DNA from: Dysidea avara | Lineage: Eukaryota; Porifera; Demospongiae; Dictyoceratida; Dysideidae | Direction of reading: 5' to 3' | Assembly (NCBI RefSeq): GCF_963678975.1 | Contig: NC_089275.1 | Coordinates: forward strand, 11,749,682-11,813,681 | Length of the DNA stretch: 64,000 nucleotides | Part shown: one piece after another, positions 47,845-59,729 of the stretch | How the letters are laid out: the number at the start of each line of letters is the position of its first letter | Numbering within the stretch: position 1 is the first letter of the stretch | Position numbers and translations under genes: made by a program | The notes under the pieces: generated by a model | What the model was told of the DNA's origin: nothing | Seen by the model: the letters and a program-made list of their open reading frames with translations, nothing else | The model's database searches: none

Positions 47845-50800
47845 TCAGTTCTTATCACTCGCAGTACCAGCAATGCTGGCCCACTCTACTGAATCAATCT
47901 CGATGTAATCTGATGATGCTGTGCTTGATGTAAACTCAGAAATCTCATCTTCAAGAGAGTATTGGTGATGAAATTTCCAATGTTTAGGCGCCTCCATCAA
48001 TTCTTCAATTCTGTTTTGCATGTCCTAGAATTCAGTAAGTGTATACACATCACAATCATAGTATAATATACCCATACACTCATGCTGTAACCTAAACCCA
48101 CTCAAAAACAGTTAAGCTGTGAAAAACAGGTACATCCTTTAAAAGTCTGGGAATTCAAAAGCGTGAAATCAAAGGTGACCGAACAAGAAAGGCTGCAATG
48201 ATATCATCATTGCAGCCATTCTTTGTGCACCATCTTTAATTATTTGATATCATTGCAGCCATTTCTTGTCCATGCACTTTGATTTCCGAGGAAGGTCACA
48301 CCCTTGGCTTTTGAGTGGATTTCACTTTTCTTTTGTGTTCTATATGGCTCCAAAGCCAATCAAAACTATGGGTTTATTTTTACCCACATACGTATATAAT
48401 ATTGTATAGAAAGAGTATTGCACAATTAATTTTTTGTACTACTGTAATAAGAGGTCTTCTAATACAACACTCATAAATGTTCTACAACAATATACACTGG
48501 CTTTGTAGCAAGGAAGCCTAGTGATAATGTCTCCATACAGTGGCTTCTGGCTCTTGTTGGTCATCCTTTCCGCTACTTTGTTTATGCCTGTTATGTAAGT
48601 AATGGATTGAAGTGTAAGCATGTGTGCAGACTAGGCAGCTTTATAGAGGATATTAAGTTAGGCAGCCACCTCTCTATAAAGGCTAAATATTTCTGGCCCA
48701 AAGGTGACCGCTTTAGACAGGTTCCACTGTACTGTAGAATTTCCATTGTTAGATCTATGCATTACATATATACTAATACGAATGCTGAACTTTCCTTTAT
48801 ATAAAGCAAGTTGAACAGCAGTGGCCCAGTGGTTAAGGGTCTGGATGTTAGTTGTGAAGGTCTCTGGTTCAAACCCCAAACCCCAGACAACTCACTTTCA
48901 AACATCTTTCCTGGGTGCCTTTGTACCCTTAGTGACTGTTCTATTAGAGTACTTGTACTACACTTGGCTTTGTACCACTGTACTCTTAATATTCATAGCT
49001 GAAGCGATTTCAATCAAGTTTTGAAAGTGGCCTGCCCTCACTTGTGGAAAGCTATAATGCAAAAAATGGTATGCTTTGTAAAACAGGACCATGGAATTGT
49101 ACATGTTCTTCCTGATAATTACTTATGTGCCAGCTTTCTTGCTGTAATGACACACTACCAGGTATCTTGATTCCATTTACAACCATTTGATGTGCAATAT
49201 ACAGCAACTAGTCTAGCTGTTCTATTATTTACAATGGTAATATCCATTTTACAATCACATAGAAAGTGCTTCAAATTTAAAGTTTATTAAACTACAGCTA
49301 AAACCAAGAATGATACTAATTCTTAATTGTTAAACAATAACATATTAAAAAGGTATAAACATATTATAAGTGTACGCTAGCTACAAAACACATGATCACC
49401 TGTTCTAGCTGTGTTGTGTCCACTTTGAACTGTTCAACCAGACACTGTACAACATCAGCATGGTTGCACTGGACGGCTATGTGTAGTGGTGTCCTAATTT
49501 CCTATACAAGGATTAGAATAATGAGTGGCGATATGTGTAGTAGTATTTTAATTCCAAGTAAAATAAGCACCTTTAGACTAGTTATATATCTTATAAGGGT
49601 AACATTATACAACAAAAGTACATAATATATCAAATAAATATTATATCAAATGAGTTAAATGTTTGACTAGTACTCAATTTTATTGGCATCATAAAAATTT
49701 GCAATATAAAATGCCTTACTTTGTTGAGAATATGAACATCAGCTCCAGAATTGATCAATATTGCCACCACCACAACATGACCCTCTTCTGATGCAAGGTG
49801 GACAGGTGTATCTCCATTCTACAACACACCAGTGTATTTAACCATAACTTAGTGGCAACAGTATTACTATGTGCATGCATGTCAATGTATCCACTGTCTG
49901 ACTACCTTTCATAATTCCAAACCTTTGTATATAACAGAAGGTACACTAGTAATGTCTACCATTACATACTGTATGTATGCATTAACCCAAGTTAATGTGT
50001 ATGCAAGCCTGTGAGCATGCAGACTGTATATATTAACATTGGAATATTAAGTGATAAATGCTAATAGCTCACCTCATCAACAACACTGGTGTCTGCTCCT
50101 GAGTTAAGTAGCTGTTTGATAACTGCAATGTGACCACCTTCGGCTGCAAGGTGTAGAGCTGTCATCCTGCCCTGCAGAAATAGCATCGATGATATTGCCA
50201 ATACATTATACATACATGCAGCTGGATGTAATCAGTAACCTACAGTTTTATTTATGCTGAAGTTGAGCTGGATTGCTCTACTATATTGGTACACTACTTT
50301 ACTAACACTGCTGACACCATATGACTAACCCAGTCAGTAGCACTGATATCAACTCCAGCTGTTATCAGCATTTCAACCAGTGAAACATGACCACCAATAG
50401 CAGCTAAGTGCAGGGAAGTTCTCTCCCACTACAGGATTATAGCACAATCATGGTGATCACAAGTTGCATGAGCTTTAAAACTTCATTGGGGTGCAATAAA
50501 GCATGTATACACACACATAATATTGTACAAGAACACTCACATCATCAACAGCATTAATATCTGCCCCTGATCTAATTAATGTCTTGACAATCTGAATGTG
50601 ACCACTGTCAGTAGCACTGTGTAAAGCAGTTCTCCTTTCCTGCAAATATTTGTGTATAATGTACATATACTACAACATGTTTAATGTATATGGTCAACGA
50701 GTATCCAATACAATATCTAGCTACTATAGTGCACTTAAAAAAATCTAATAATGAAGTAGGGATCCAAATGATAAAAGTAGTGAAACAAGAGACACGAATG

Positions 50801-52121
50801 ACAAAGTTCTGTGGGAAAATCTCTTTATCTCTACTTCATTTTTAATTTGTTTAGTTTATTTGTTATAGCTATAGCAACATGTGTGACAGTTCTATTAGAT
50901 TATCAAACTTGGTTGTTGTATTAGGGTAACTGCTTTATTAGAGTATCTTGAGTGGACCTCACTGGACTAGAAGCAATTTTTAAGGGGCTTGATCTTTTCA
51001 TGTCTTATTTTTCACTGTGCTATACCAACAAGAAGCTTGTATTTTATGATCATTTGCTATAAGTAGTGAAGTACAGCTAGATCCTTGAGAAGCATGTCAC
51101 TCGATTGTTATTGGTCCATGTCTACTAGTAACTGTCTACCAGTAATTTCTCTTAAAATAGCACAGGCGCTTTTTAAAAAAAATAGTGGTGTCTAAATACG
51201 GAAAGTGTTGATACAGGAAAAGTAATGATACAGTTTCATAGCATGAAGAAGATGACTGGAAGATAAGGTACAGAGGGCAAGCACTCGTCAAAATCCCAAA
51301 AGACTCATGCCTCTGGTGAGATTGCTATTGTGGCGAAAACGGTGGTCATGCAATGCATTGTTTAGCCTCTAGCCTTGTCAGGTAGGCAGTAAGGCAGGCA
51401 GACTAAAATTCAGGTTGTGACAATTTAAAAAAAATTTAGTGTTGACACGTGTATGAAGTAATGCTATATTTGACATCAGATACGCTATAAGACTTGTTAG
51501 GCCCCTATTCGGTGATTATTAGTTTCTCATCCAGCCTTTCTAATTATTATGATGCGGGCGGGAGGGTATTACCATTATGCCATTATTTTATAATATTAAC
51601 ACACTGATGTACAGACCTTGTCCAAATTGTCTTTCTTTCTTACTACAAACATTTCCTTCACCAGCTGATTCTACTTTTCGTGATCGCCAACTGTTTTTCG
51701 ACAGTGAACTGAAAGCCTGCTTTGATGAAGTCGTTAGAGCATGATTGCAACTGGCACTGCAGCAATTTGCTAAGGAAAACAACAGTTCTCCTGGCGATAT
51801 ATAGTGCATTGTAGCGTTCATCAACAAACAATTATAACAGTTTGGTATCACGTATTCTTCTGAGCATGCACAGAGTAAATAATGGCTTACCATGCGGTAG
51901 CTTAAGAAGGATGCGGGCGATGGATGAGAAACTAATAATCACCAAATAGGGGCCTTAAGGTCATTTTTACCACTTATGTAAGATATGTCTAGGGTAGTTT
52001 TTAGAAGTGGAATTTTGGGGGGGGCACACATCATTGTGGGGGATTCCTACTATACAGTACATGTAGATCCCTGTTGTTAACACTACTTTGTACATTATAT
52101 ATACAGGTATACTTATGTAAA

Positions 52122-52200
<79 letters not shown>

Positions 52201-55200
52201 CATTGCCTCACATTGTTAAAGATATTAACATCAGCTCCCAACATTGTCAATACTTGAACAACCTTTACATTACCTTGTTTTGATGCAACATGAAGTGGCG
52301 TATCACCAAACTGCATGTAGAAAGTAAAGAGCAAACAAATGTACACTGTACAGTACACAGTATGTTACATGCACACACAAGCAGAGATGGAGAAAGCAGA
52401 GTAAGGTGGAAGTGGAAGCACAAGCAGTGCATGGCTATATCCCATAACTGACTAAACAGATATGTCATACTTTCATCAAGGTCACCTGAGTGTAAGTCTT
52501 ATGAGTGTATGGTACATAAAGCTGTCAAATTTACAAAAGTGATCTAATTCTCTAAGTAGCATACAACTTATATTCCAGGTTTGTTACTTATACACGCTAT
52601 GCTATATCACACAAGAAATGTAAAGTATATAGTTGTCATAATATTTCATTATACCAAATGACTAGTGTATTTGAGAACTATTTATTTTACGTACACTTGC
52701 AAGAATGACAACTAACCCAGTCAACAGCATTAACATGTGCTCCCAAATTCACAAGGGCTGCTACTATAAGCTTGTGTCCATTTTGAGCACCATAATGTAA
52801 AGATGTTTGTCTTTCCTGCAATGAATGAGACATGCGTATGTTAAGAATTAACATATGTACTATAGATGCATACAAAGTAGGTATGTATGTCAATTGGTTC
52901 TACAAAATACATCACCAGACAAAAACAGCTCAGCTATGAAAAAGAGTGCGGCCTTCCAACAATAGGCTAGTACAGTAAGGTAAGATGTGATATCAAAGGC
53001 AGCAGCCAAGAAATGGCTGTTACGATATTGTCACTTAATAATTTGCAACATTACAAATTAATTGACATAATAATCATTGCTGCCATTTCTTGGCTGCCAC
53101 CTTTGATATCACATATTTTTTCCATACTAGCCTATTTTTGGAAAACCGCACTCTTTTTCACAGCTGGGCTGTTTTGGATTAGCACTATTGATTTAAACCA
53201 GAACTTGGATTAATTATAAGGTAGAAATTAAGCAAGGTAAACGAACAGTTGAATTGGGTTTTAGTTGTGAAAGTCACTGGTTTGAATTCTGGCAACTTTC
53301 TTTCCTGGCATATTTGGCATATCTCCACCCTGCAATGTTACACTTGTTTTTGGTGTCTGTGCTGAAAAACTGTATATAGCTTTTACTCATTTGCTTTTCA
53401 AAATGCTGCTATGACGGTTACTCTACGTACATATCAATTTTCAACTAATTTCCATACACGGTTTGTTTGTTTCTTATGTAAATAACAACAGAATTAATGA
53501 AAACTTAATATGCATGAGTTCACTGTTATATGTGACCGGATTTGTGAAAAGGGGTCTTCCACATACATCCAATTCTATGGACTTGGGAGACCAAAGCTTA
53601 GTCTTCAGCTAACATACAAACCTGAAATTTTCTCCATCCATTAAGCTATGTTGGTACTCACTACCAACCTAATTTCAAGTCAATATCTTTTACCAATCTC
53701 AAAATATTCATCATCAAAGTTGGTAAATTGGATGTGTTTCCACGTGGAAGACTCCTTTCGAATTGATCAGGTGACCAGGTTTTTTTTTTGCAACCTTTTG
53801 ATGTGGTACGCTACATTTGACATAGCAGTACACAGAATTAAAGGGAAAGTTAAAGTATAAAGTTAGTGCATCTTTATATGAAAAGTGTGTTTACAAGACA
53901 TGAAAACCTTTCAACAGATTTAATATTATAACTTATTGTATGGTGATTGCACAATTCATTGAGCAAGGAATGGAACCAGAAACATATAATTAATTTTCAT
54001 GGCCTCATCATAAATTTATGTAACAGTTTGACACCTCAGGTCAAAGGAAACTACAGGGTTGTATTTCGCATTAATTCCAGGGCCATGTGATGCATGCTTG
54101 ACATCATTTGGTAATTAAATGTCAGTATACCAGAAAATGACGCATGTAGTTACACTAACCCAGTCACTAGTGTCTACATTGATGTATCTGTCAACCACTA
54201 AAGTGACCACTTTAACCATATCACCATTCCCAGCTGCTGTTAATAGTTGATTGCATTCTTCAAGCTATGAGTAATGATACGGCATAATACAATTACATAC
54301 GTATAGAAATTACAAAAATTATACAAAGAATCATAGATTTAAGTAGAGACAAAAGAAATGAAAAGTTAGTGTAGGGGTTAAATATGCATTAGTATATCTG
54401 CAGATAAAAGCAACCACCAGTCATAATAATGTTACAAAAAAGTTATTATATTATGTCTGGTACCATTCTTTCTTTTGATATGGTATACCTATAGTTCACT
54501 AGTCATATTATGTTTAAAAGAATAAACAAGTAAAGGAAAAGTAGGAATTTCAAGTTCGATTAGGGATTATAGAAATGAAAAGCAATGAAACAAAAGTGAA
54601 CCTGTGCATACTGCATCAAAAAAAAAAAAAAAAAAGAATGCCAGAGTTAATGTTTTGTCTGAACATACATCCCGACTATCGATTACTGACTGGAACATGA
54701 AGTAGCCATTACATTTTGCTTTCAACTATGTTCAGCCCATTACACAGCGTTACAAACAAAGAGTAGTAAGAGAAGCGCCTCTGCAATCAATCCAGTCTCC
54801 ACAGAAAATATGGACGATTGTTGATTACACACGTAGCAGCGTAGGGAAGCCATCATGCTACTATGAATCAACACCTCGGGCTGTCGGCAAAAAGAAATGG
54901 GACACAAAGGAGGACAAAGGTAAGTCCATGATGCACGCATTGTACGTACTGCGGTATGCCAAAAAGAACCTGTTGGGCTGACGCGATGTTGAACAGTGAA
55001 AAAATCAAGCCCGTATTCTTAGCTGCTATCATGTTATGCTTGTCTGAAGGCATTAGTCAGTCAGGCAGTAGAGAATTCCACTAAATAATATTTTTTTTAA
55101 ATTCATACTAGTTTTCAGGTCGTACTGAAGGCACTTTTGGGCTTGAATGTCCTCCCAATTATACTCTTGGTTATACCTAATCAATACTGCACTGCCAAGG

Positions 55201-58200
55201 CAGCATAAAGGTAATGGTTTTAGGGTGATATTAAAGCCCAAACCTTCATGATCTCCAATCTACAGTATACTACCGTACTGTATGATAATCATTAGGACAA
55301 CTTAAAAAAAACAAAGTTTCATTGACATTGGCTGCCTCACATTGTTTCTGTTGTCAAGTATCACTGCTGATGCTATCTTCAAAAAAATAATCGTTTTCTT
55401 AATGAAATGATTGATATTAGTTTTAGCTATTTGCATCATGTATGAAATTGAGGTGGCTGGAATGAACCACTCAAACACCATAGAAGAGAAGGGAGATGCT
55501 TTAGAAAATGGGGACATCACATAAGGCTCTACTCCACAATGCTGTGAAATAAACTGTTTCAACTCATCATACTCCTCCTTTGTGATGGATGAGAATATCT
55601 TATTGTCTACAATTGCAATCATTTTATGGTAATCTTCTGGAAACTCACTACTTTCTTGTAAACAATGTTCCTGTATCTGTTGTAGCTTCATTTTACTGTA
55701 TACTTTGATGTCAAACAAATGTAGCAGCTTTAAACACTTCTCTGCATTTAATGATGACATTACTACATTCAACATGGAATGGTCATCCCATCTGTAGCAG
55801 TGACGTAGTTTCACCTCTAAGAGTGTATTAATATTATTACAAGCACGTATTCCTTCAAGTTCACTATCAGTGAACATCCTAACACCAGACTTATCCTTCA
55901 CAGTTACGGTAGATGACACTGTTTTCAATAACTCCAAGTTATCACTCTCATTTTTCTTCAATTCATCTAAGATTTCCCTTAAAAGAATGCCAAATTCCAC
56001 ACTGGCTTGGTCAGCAGTATACATCATATTATGTGGAGATTTAGAAAGTGTGATACCCAGCAATTCCACAGAATTCAAACCTGCAATAGGTCAACATTAA
56101 TTTTGTTTTATTTTTTTATGTACTAAGGCTTTACAGCACAAGTGTTGAAGGTCTGTAGAACACCTGCATGGTCCTGTACAGCCTGTTTAAAATGTATGTT
56201 TGAAAATGAGAAAAAATCCATGACTGGACTGGGCAGCCTTGAACCTGCAGCCATCCGATTTATTCTCGAATTCTTACAGGAGTCTGACAGGTGGTCAAGA
56301 TATTTTTCAATTTCATGGGAAAACATTCTGACTGCCTGGCAGACTCCTGTACACTGTTAAAATTCAGGAGTATTCATCACACTTTATGGGTGTCCATTAA
56401 ATACAGCACCCTAGAGGTAGCCGTAAAGGTGCTGTGATGACACTCTCATGATGTTACAGAAGAATACTAAAGTGTTACAAGAAGTATAACGCCAAGGTTG
56501 TTATATAGTGTGGGGTGTTATAATGACACACTAAGCATTCATTTTAATTTTGTGATGCTTTGATAGGGGTGGAGCCACTTTGTTTCCTTCACTCACATTG
56601 ATGGTTATTTAGGAAACACAATTGAACCTGTGAAATACAGTAATTCAAGAGCATTACAACTACTCTTACTTCTTTGTCTTAATTTCTACATTTTATGTAA
56701 GTTGTAAAATGTACTTATAATAATATAGCTACCAAAGAAAGTTTTCATTGTGGGATTCATTTCCAAAGGTGTTACAGATATACTGGTGTTACTATAACAC
56801 TCCTTAAGGTGCTTGGGGTGCTGTATAAACATATATTAGGTGTTGTGGTACCACCTCAATTTTAACAGTGTACGTATTCAACCATATTTGGTATTAAAGC
56901 AACCATTTTTGGCCATCATGTTTGATATCAAATTCCTTCACAGTGGCCATTCCTAAAAAGATCTTTCCAATGTTTTTTTGCATTCATAAAATGTTGCATT
57001 AGAATATATATATGACTGCTCTATTAGAGTACGAAAATTGTGCTTACATAAGTACGGTTTTAGTGGCATATTACACATGTGGTTTTAATGCACAAATCTT
57101 TGTTACTATAAATATGGCAATTTTAAACAATCATTGTATAATGTAACTTTCTAGTGTCTAAAGTTATGCAACTAAAATTCATACCGAGTATTTATTGGCT
57201 ATCACTGCATATGATAATTGATATAATGGATGCATACATTTCTAATGCCCAAATTATTTCCTGGTTTTGGCAACTTTTGTGTGGTTACAGGTGGTAGTAG
57301 TAGGGATAAAGCTCACTAAACACTATTCCAACCAAGCCATGGCATAGAATGGTGTCTATCCTCTACCCATTGCTTTCACAAGGTCTGAGAAAAGTACTTG
57401 AAATCAGACTAAACAACAGATAGAGTGGAATAAAGAATCTTCATTCTGCTTGGCCATTCTGATTGGCTGGTTGTTTTTCCAACTGAGCATAACAGCCATT
57501 GTCACAAGGTCCCATTGTCACAAGGTCCCATTGTGGTCTGTATTAAGTTGTCACTGGAATAGTTAACTCTTTACTGCTATGAAGCTCTAAAAGGAACCAG
57601 CAATTTGCATTAATCATTCAATTTGTATGCAAATTGGTAGTATGCTTGAACTACCCTTGAAATTGGAAAGAATCAAAAAAAGCATCCATGAGTTATGGCA
57701 ATTTTTAATAGCAGAAAGATGAATAAGCTAAAACAGTGTATATGCAGGTGAGATGGCCGGACCGAATTACATGCCTTTATTTTAGCATTGAAGTTAGGTG
57801 TCCTAGTTCTCCTGCAAATATGGTAAATTTTTAGCCAGGCATGACCAAGGTACATAAAAAAGTTAATTGTGTTTCTTGATTCATGTCTTATATATACACA
57901 CTTGTCACATGCTACAACAGCTTTCCTTGGCTGCCCAACACTGCATGTATTTCGTCTTATCAACAAAGCAATTTGTGCTACACCATTACAAGTTGATTAC
58001 ATGTGTATTGGTTATGTGTAAAGTTCAAATGTAAATAAGCCACCTATTATTTAATGTTGGTAGGTAAATAATAGAACCACAACTAGCCATTTTTCTTAAG
58101 CTGATATTGTACACTTGTCAACTGCCATCCAATAATGGTGGTTGTTTTGCTCTTAGTCTTGGGATGGAACAGCTATTGGAATGGGGAAAACTGGACTTGA

Positions 58201-59725
58201 GTCTGCCACACAAGACTCCCTTCAATGTCCATGAAATTCCTAGAATAATCCCATACTGTATAAGGTTTTAATATAAATTGGTTTACTCTTTTTATTATCA
58301 TTTCTATAACAAAGTAATTGGTTTCATTTCCAATGTAGTTTCCTAGACCTATAGGAGTGGGTTTTGGGAAGGGAGTTTTGTTTCACTGGCCACCAACCTA
58401 TACACGCAATATTTTCCTGCACTGTATTAATGCTTTTCAATTAATACCTTCTGTTCTGTACTACCTCTAGCACTGTGATGTAGGTGTTCCACACACACGG
58501 TACATAACTCTCTAATTTTTGCTAGCTGCGATACCACTACACAAGCATGCACAGATTATCTCCCTCCTTCAATCTTGTTTAACAAACAAACTCCATTTAA
58601 AAGGAAAAATATGTACAGTGCATGTATACAAGTATGCAGAAATTTCAACTAGAGTAGGGACCATAGCACATCGATAAAAAGTACTGAAACAAGTTGTAGT
58701 GCATGATATTAAATCACAGTAAAACAATAAGAAGTGTTATATCCCTACTGTACTCAAGATACCATGTACAGTAGGGATATAATTTATATCGAGTCACTTC
58801 TTATTATTTTACTGTGATTTAATATCGTGCACTACTCCAGCTTGTTTCAGTACTTTTTATCGATGTGCTATGGTCCCTACTCTAGTTGAAAATTCCAGTG
58901 TACTTGTTTGTTAACTTTTTTGTAAAATAAATTATTATTGTGACTGGTGAATCTACACATACCGCATCATAAGAAAGAAATGGTGCTGTGTGCTCCAGCT
59001 ATCAATCGTCATCTGAAAAGTGAAGTATCCGTTACACTTCGTTGTCAGCTACGTTCAACCAGCAATACAAATCAAGAACTGTTCGAAAAGCACCTCTGGA
59101 ATCAAAGTAGCTGCTATGAAAAATACGGATGATTTCCATTATGAAGGGAAGCCATCATGTGCTACCGCCAAATCAACACCTTTCGCTGTCAGCACAGATG
59201 AATGGGACACAAAGGAGGACACTAGTAAGTCCATGAAGAATGCATTGTACGTACTGCGGTATGCCAAAAGGCACCTCTCGGGACAAAGTGATGTCAAACA
59301 GTGAAAAATCAAACCCGTAGCCGTAGCTGTTATCAAGTTCCACTTGTCTGAAGGCATGAGTCCGTCAGTCGCTAGAAAATTCTGTTTAAATTTGCAGTGC
59401 ATGATAAAACTGTTGTTCTACAATTCACAGCATGCATACCTTCTTCTACTAGCTTAGTGATACTTGCAGCAGCTGTATTCATTTCAATATTATTCAGTGC
59501 TGTAACTAGTTTACTCCAACTGGCATCAGGATCTCTCTCCAGCCACTTCTCAAACATGACAGTACAACAAGTGTTGACATCATTAGGATGATTAGCTTTG
59601 ATCTCTTTCAGGACATTATTACTGTCCACTAATTCCAGGCCAAGATCATACCACTTGGTAGCTATGTTAATATCCTTAATCCTCATAACATCTTTTAATA
59701 GTTTAATGGTAAGACCATTGGCCAT
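47845..59725 (-). CDS. Death-module-ankyrin protein B, complete, 668 aa
   Basis: Predicted cytosolic Death-fold adaptor. Minus-strand exons: 59725-59440 (Death domain: ATKWYDLGLELVD..., FEKWLERDPDASWSKLV), 56080-55341 (the ~245-aa unrecognised module), then ankyrin exons 54264-54160, 52815-52717, 52310-52212, 50639-50541, 50428-50330, 50171-50073, 49818-49720 and 49501-49400, then the terminal exon 48024-47845 (..ISEFTSSTASSDYIEIDS..SDKN, stop). Phases: 1 after Death, 0 afterwards, total 2007 nt. Six ankyrin exons are exactly 99 nt. Start: ATG 59725 lies just inside an acceptor (tttag), so the 5' UTR is spliced. The Death domain resembles that of the Roc-COR gene at 6712-6984 and has the same phase-1 junction followed by glycine. 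The module repeats that of gene A motif for motif. No membrane segment or signal peptide. The role in cell-death or immune signalling is inferred from the Death domain alone. Confidence 0.88.
48105..48340. mobile_element. Foldback MITE, family F2
   Basis: The arms GAAATCAAAGGTG..CAAGAAAGGCTGCAATGATATC face each other. It lies in the last intron of gene B. Relatives at 52917-53195 and fragments near 37470-37540. Confidence 0.7.
48819..48990 (+). repeat. tRNA-derived SINE
   Basis: An internal RNA polymerase III promoter is readable: A box TGGCCCAGTGG (48822-48832) and B box GGTTCAAACCC (48866-48876), 33 bp apart, in a tRNA-like head. The body contains CTCACTTTCAAACATCTTTC and the GACTGTTCTATTAGAGTAC word found throughout the window. 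Confidence 0.82.
51500..51954. mobile_element. Harbinger-like MITE, 455 bp
   Basis: 3-bp duplication TTA at 51497-51499 and 51955-51957. The ends GGCCCCTATTCGGTGATTAT and GGCCCCTATTTGGTGATTAT are followed by TAGTTTCTCATCCA on both sides. A TWA duplication is characteristic of PIF/Harbinger elements. A 101-codon frame inside (minus strand) shows no transposase motif. It lies in an intron of gene B. Confidence 0.82.
52123..52199. repeat. (GT)n microsatellite
   Basis: Pure 77-bp run, 12 bp beyond the donor side of an ankyrin exon of gene B (52310-52212). Confidence 0.96.
52917..53195. mobile_element. Foldback MITE, family F2
   Basis: AACAGCTCAGCTATGAAAAA pairs with TTTTTCACAGCTGGGCTGTT. Inner arms TGTGATATCAAAGGCAGCAG and AGCCAAGAAATGGC pair likewise. 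Intron of gene B. Confidence 0.8.
53255..53400 (+). repeat. 5'-truncated SINE
   Basis: TTAGTTGTGAAAGTCACTGG, then the B box GGTTTGAATTC, then the 'CAACTTTCTTTCCTGG' body, matching the element at 48819. The A box is not recognisable. Confidence 0.65.
53531..53777. mobile_element. TGTGACC-ended small element
   Basis: Preceded by TA. The left end TGTGACCGGATTTGTGAAAA plus GGGGTCTTCCACAT is mirrored by GTGGAAGACTCCTTTCGAAT..GGTGACC at the right. A related copy is at 27834-28071. Confidence 0.7.
54610..54634. repeat. A-homopolymer run
   Basis: About 17 consecutive A after 'GCATC', at the start of the R1 copy, possibly a retroposition tail. Confidence 0.8.
54640..55250 (+). repeat. Dispersed repeat R1, copy 2
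   Basis: Homologous to 4388-4830 and 58965-59395. It contains KWDTKEDKGKSM then HALYVLRYAKKN in the plus-strand frame. It lies in the intron between the module and the first ankyrin exon of gene B. Confidence 0.72.
56116..56356 (-). repeat. SINE-like element
   Basis: On the minus strand, a B-box-like GGTTCAAGGC is preceded by GGATGGCTGCA. The 3' part is CAGGCTGTACAGGACC, then TCTACAGACCTTCAACACTT, then TGCTGTAAAGCCTTAGTACA and an A-rich tail. It shares the tail with 34206-34290. Confidence 0.6.
56357..58640. other. Intron between Death and module exons of gene B
   Basis: No exon recognised. Contains a fragment of the F2 family near 56895-56945 and the CTCTATTAGAG word near 57020. A duplicated GGTCCCATTGTCACAAGGTC lies near 57495-57530. 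Confidence 0.5.
58641..58894. mobile_element. Near-perfect 254-bp foldback element
   Basis: The left arm AATTTCAACTAGAGTAGGGA is mirrored by TCCCTACTCTAGTTGAAAAT. Pairing continues almost without mismatch to a short loop near 58765 (TATCCCTACTGTAC). It belongs to the 'TAGGGACCATAG..GAAACAAG' family. It lies in the first intron of gene B. Confidence 0.9.
58965..59395 (+). repeat. Dispersed repeat R1, copy 3
   Basis: The best-preserved frame of the family is 59020-59304, reading EGKPSCATAKSTPFAVSTDE, then WDTKEDTSKSMKNALYVLRY, then AKRHLSG. It ends 44 bp from the Death exon of gene B. Confidence 0.72.
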
Positions 59726-59729
59726 GATC

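Noticed and set aside
48819-48890. A functional tRNA gene
   Set aside because: A and B boxes are present but the acceptor and anticodon stems cannot be folded, and a second copy with a SINE body exists at 53255.
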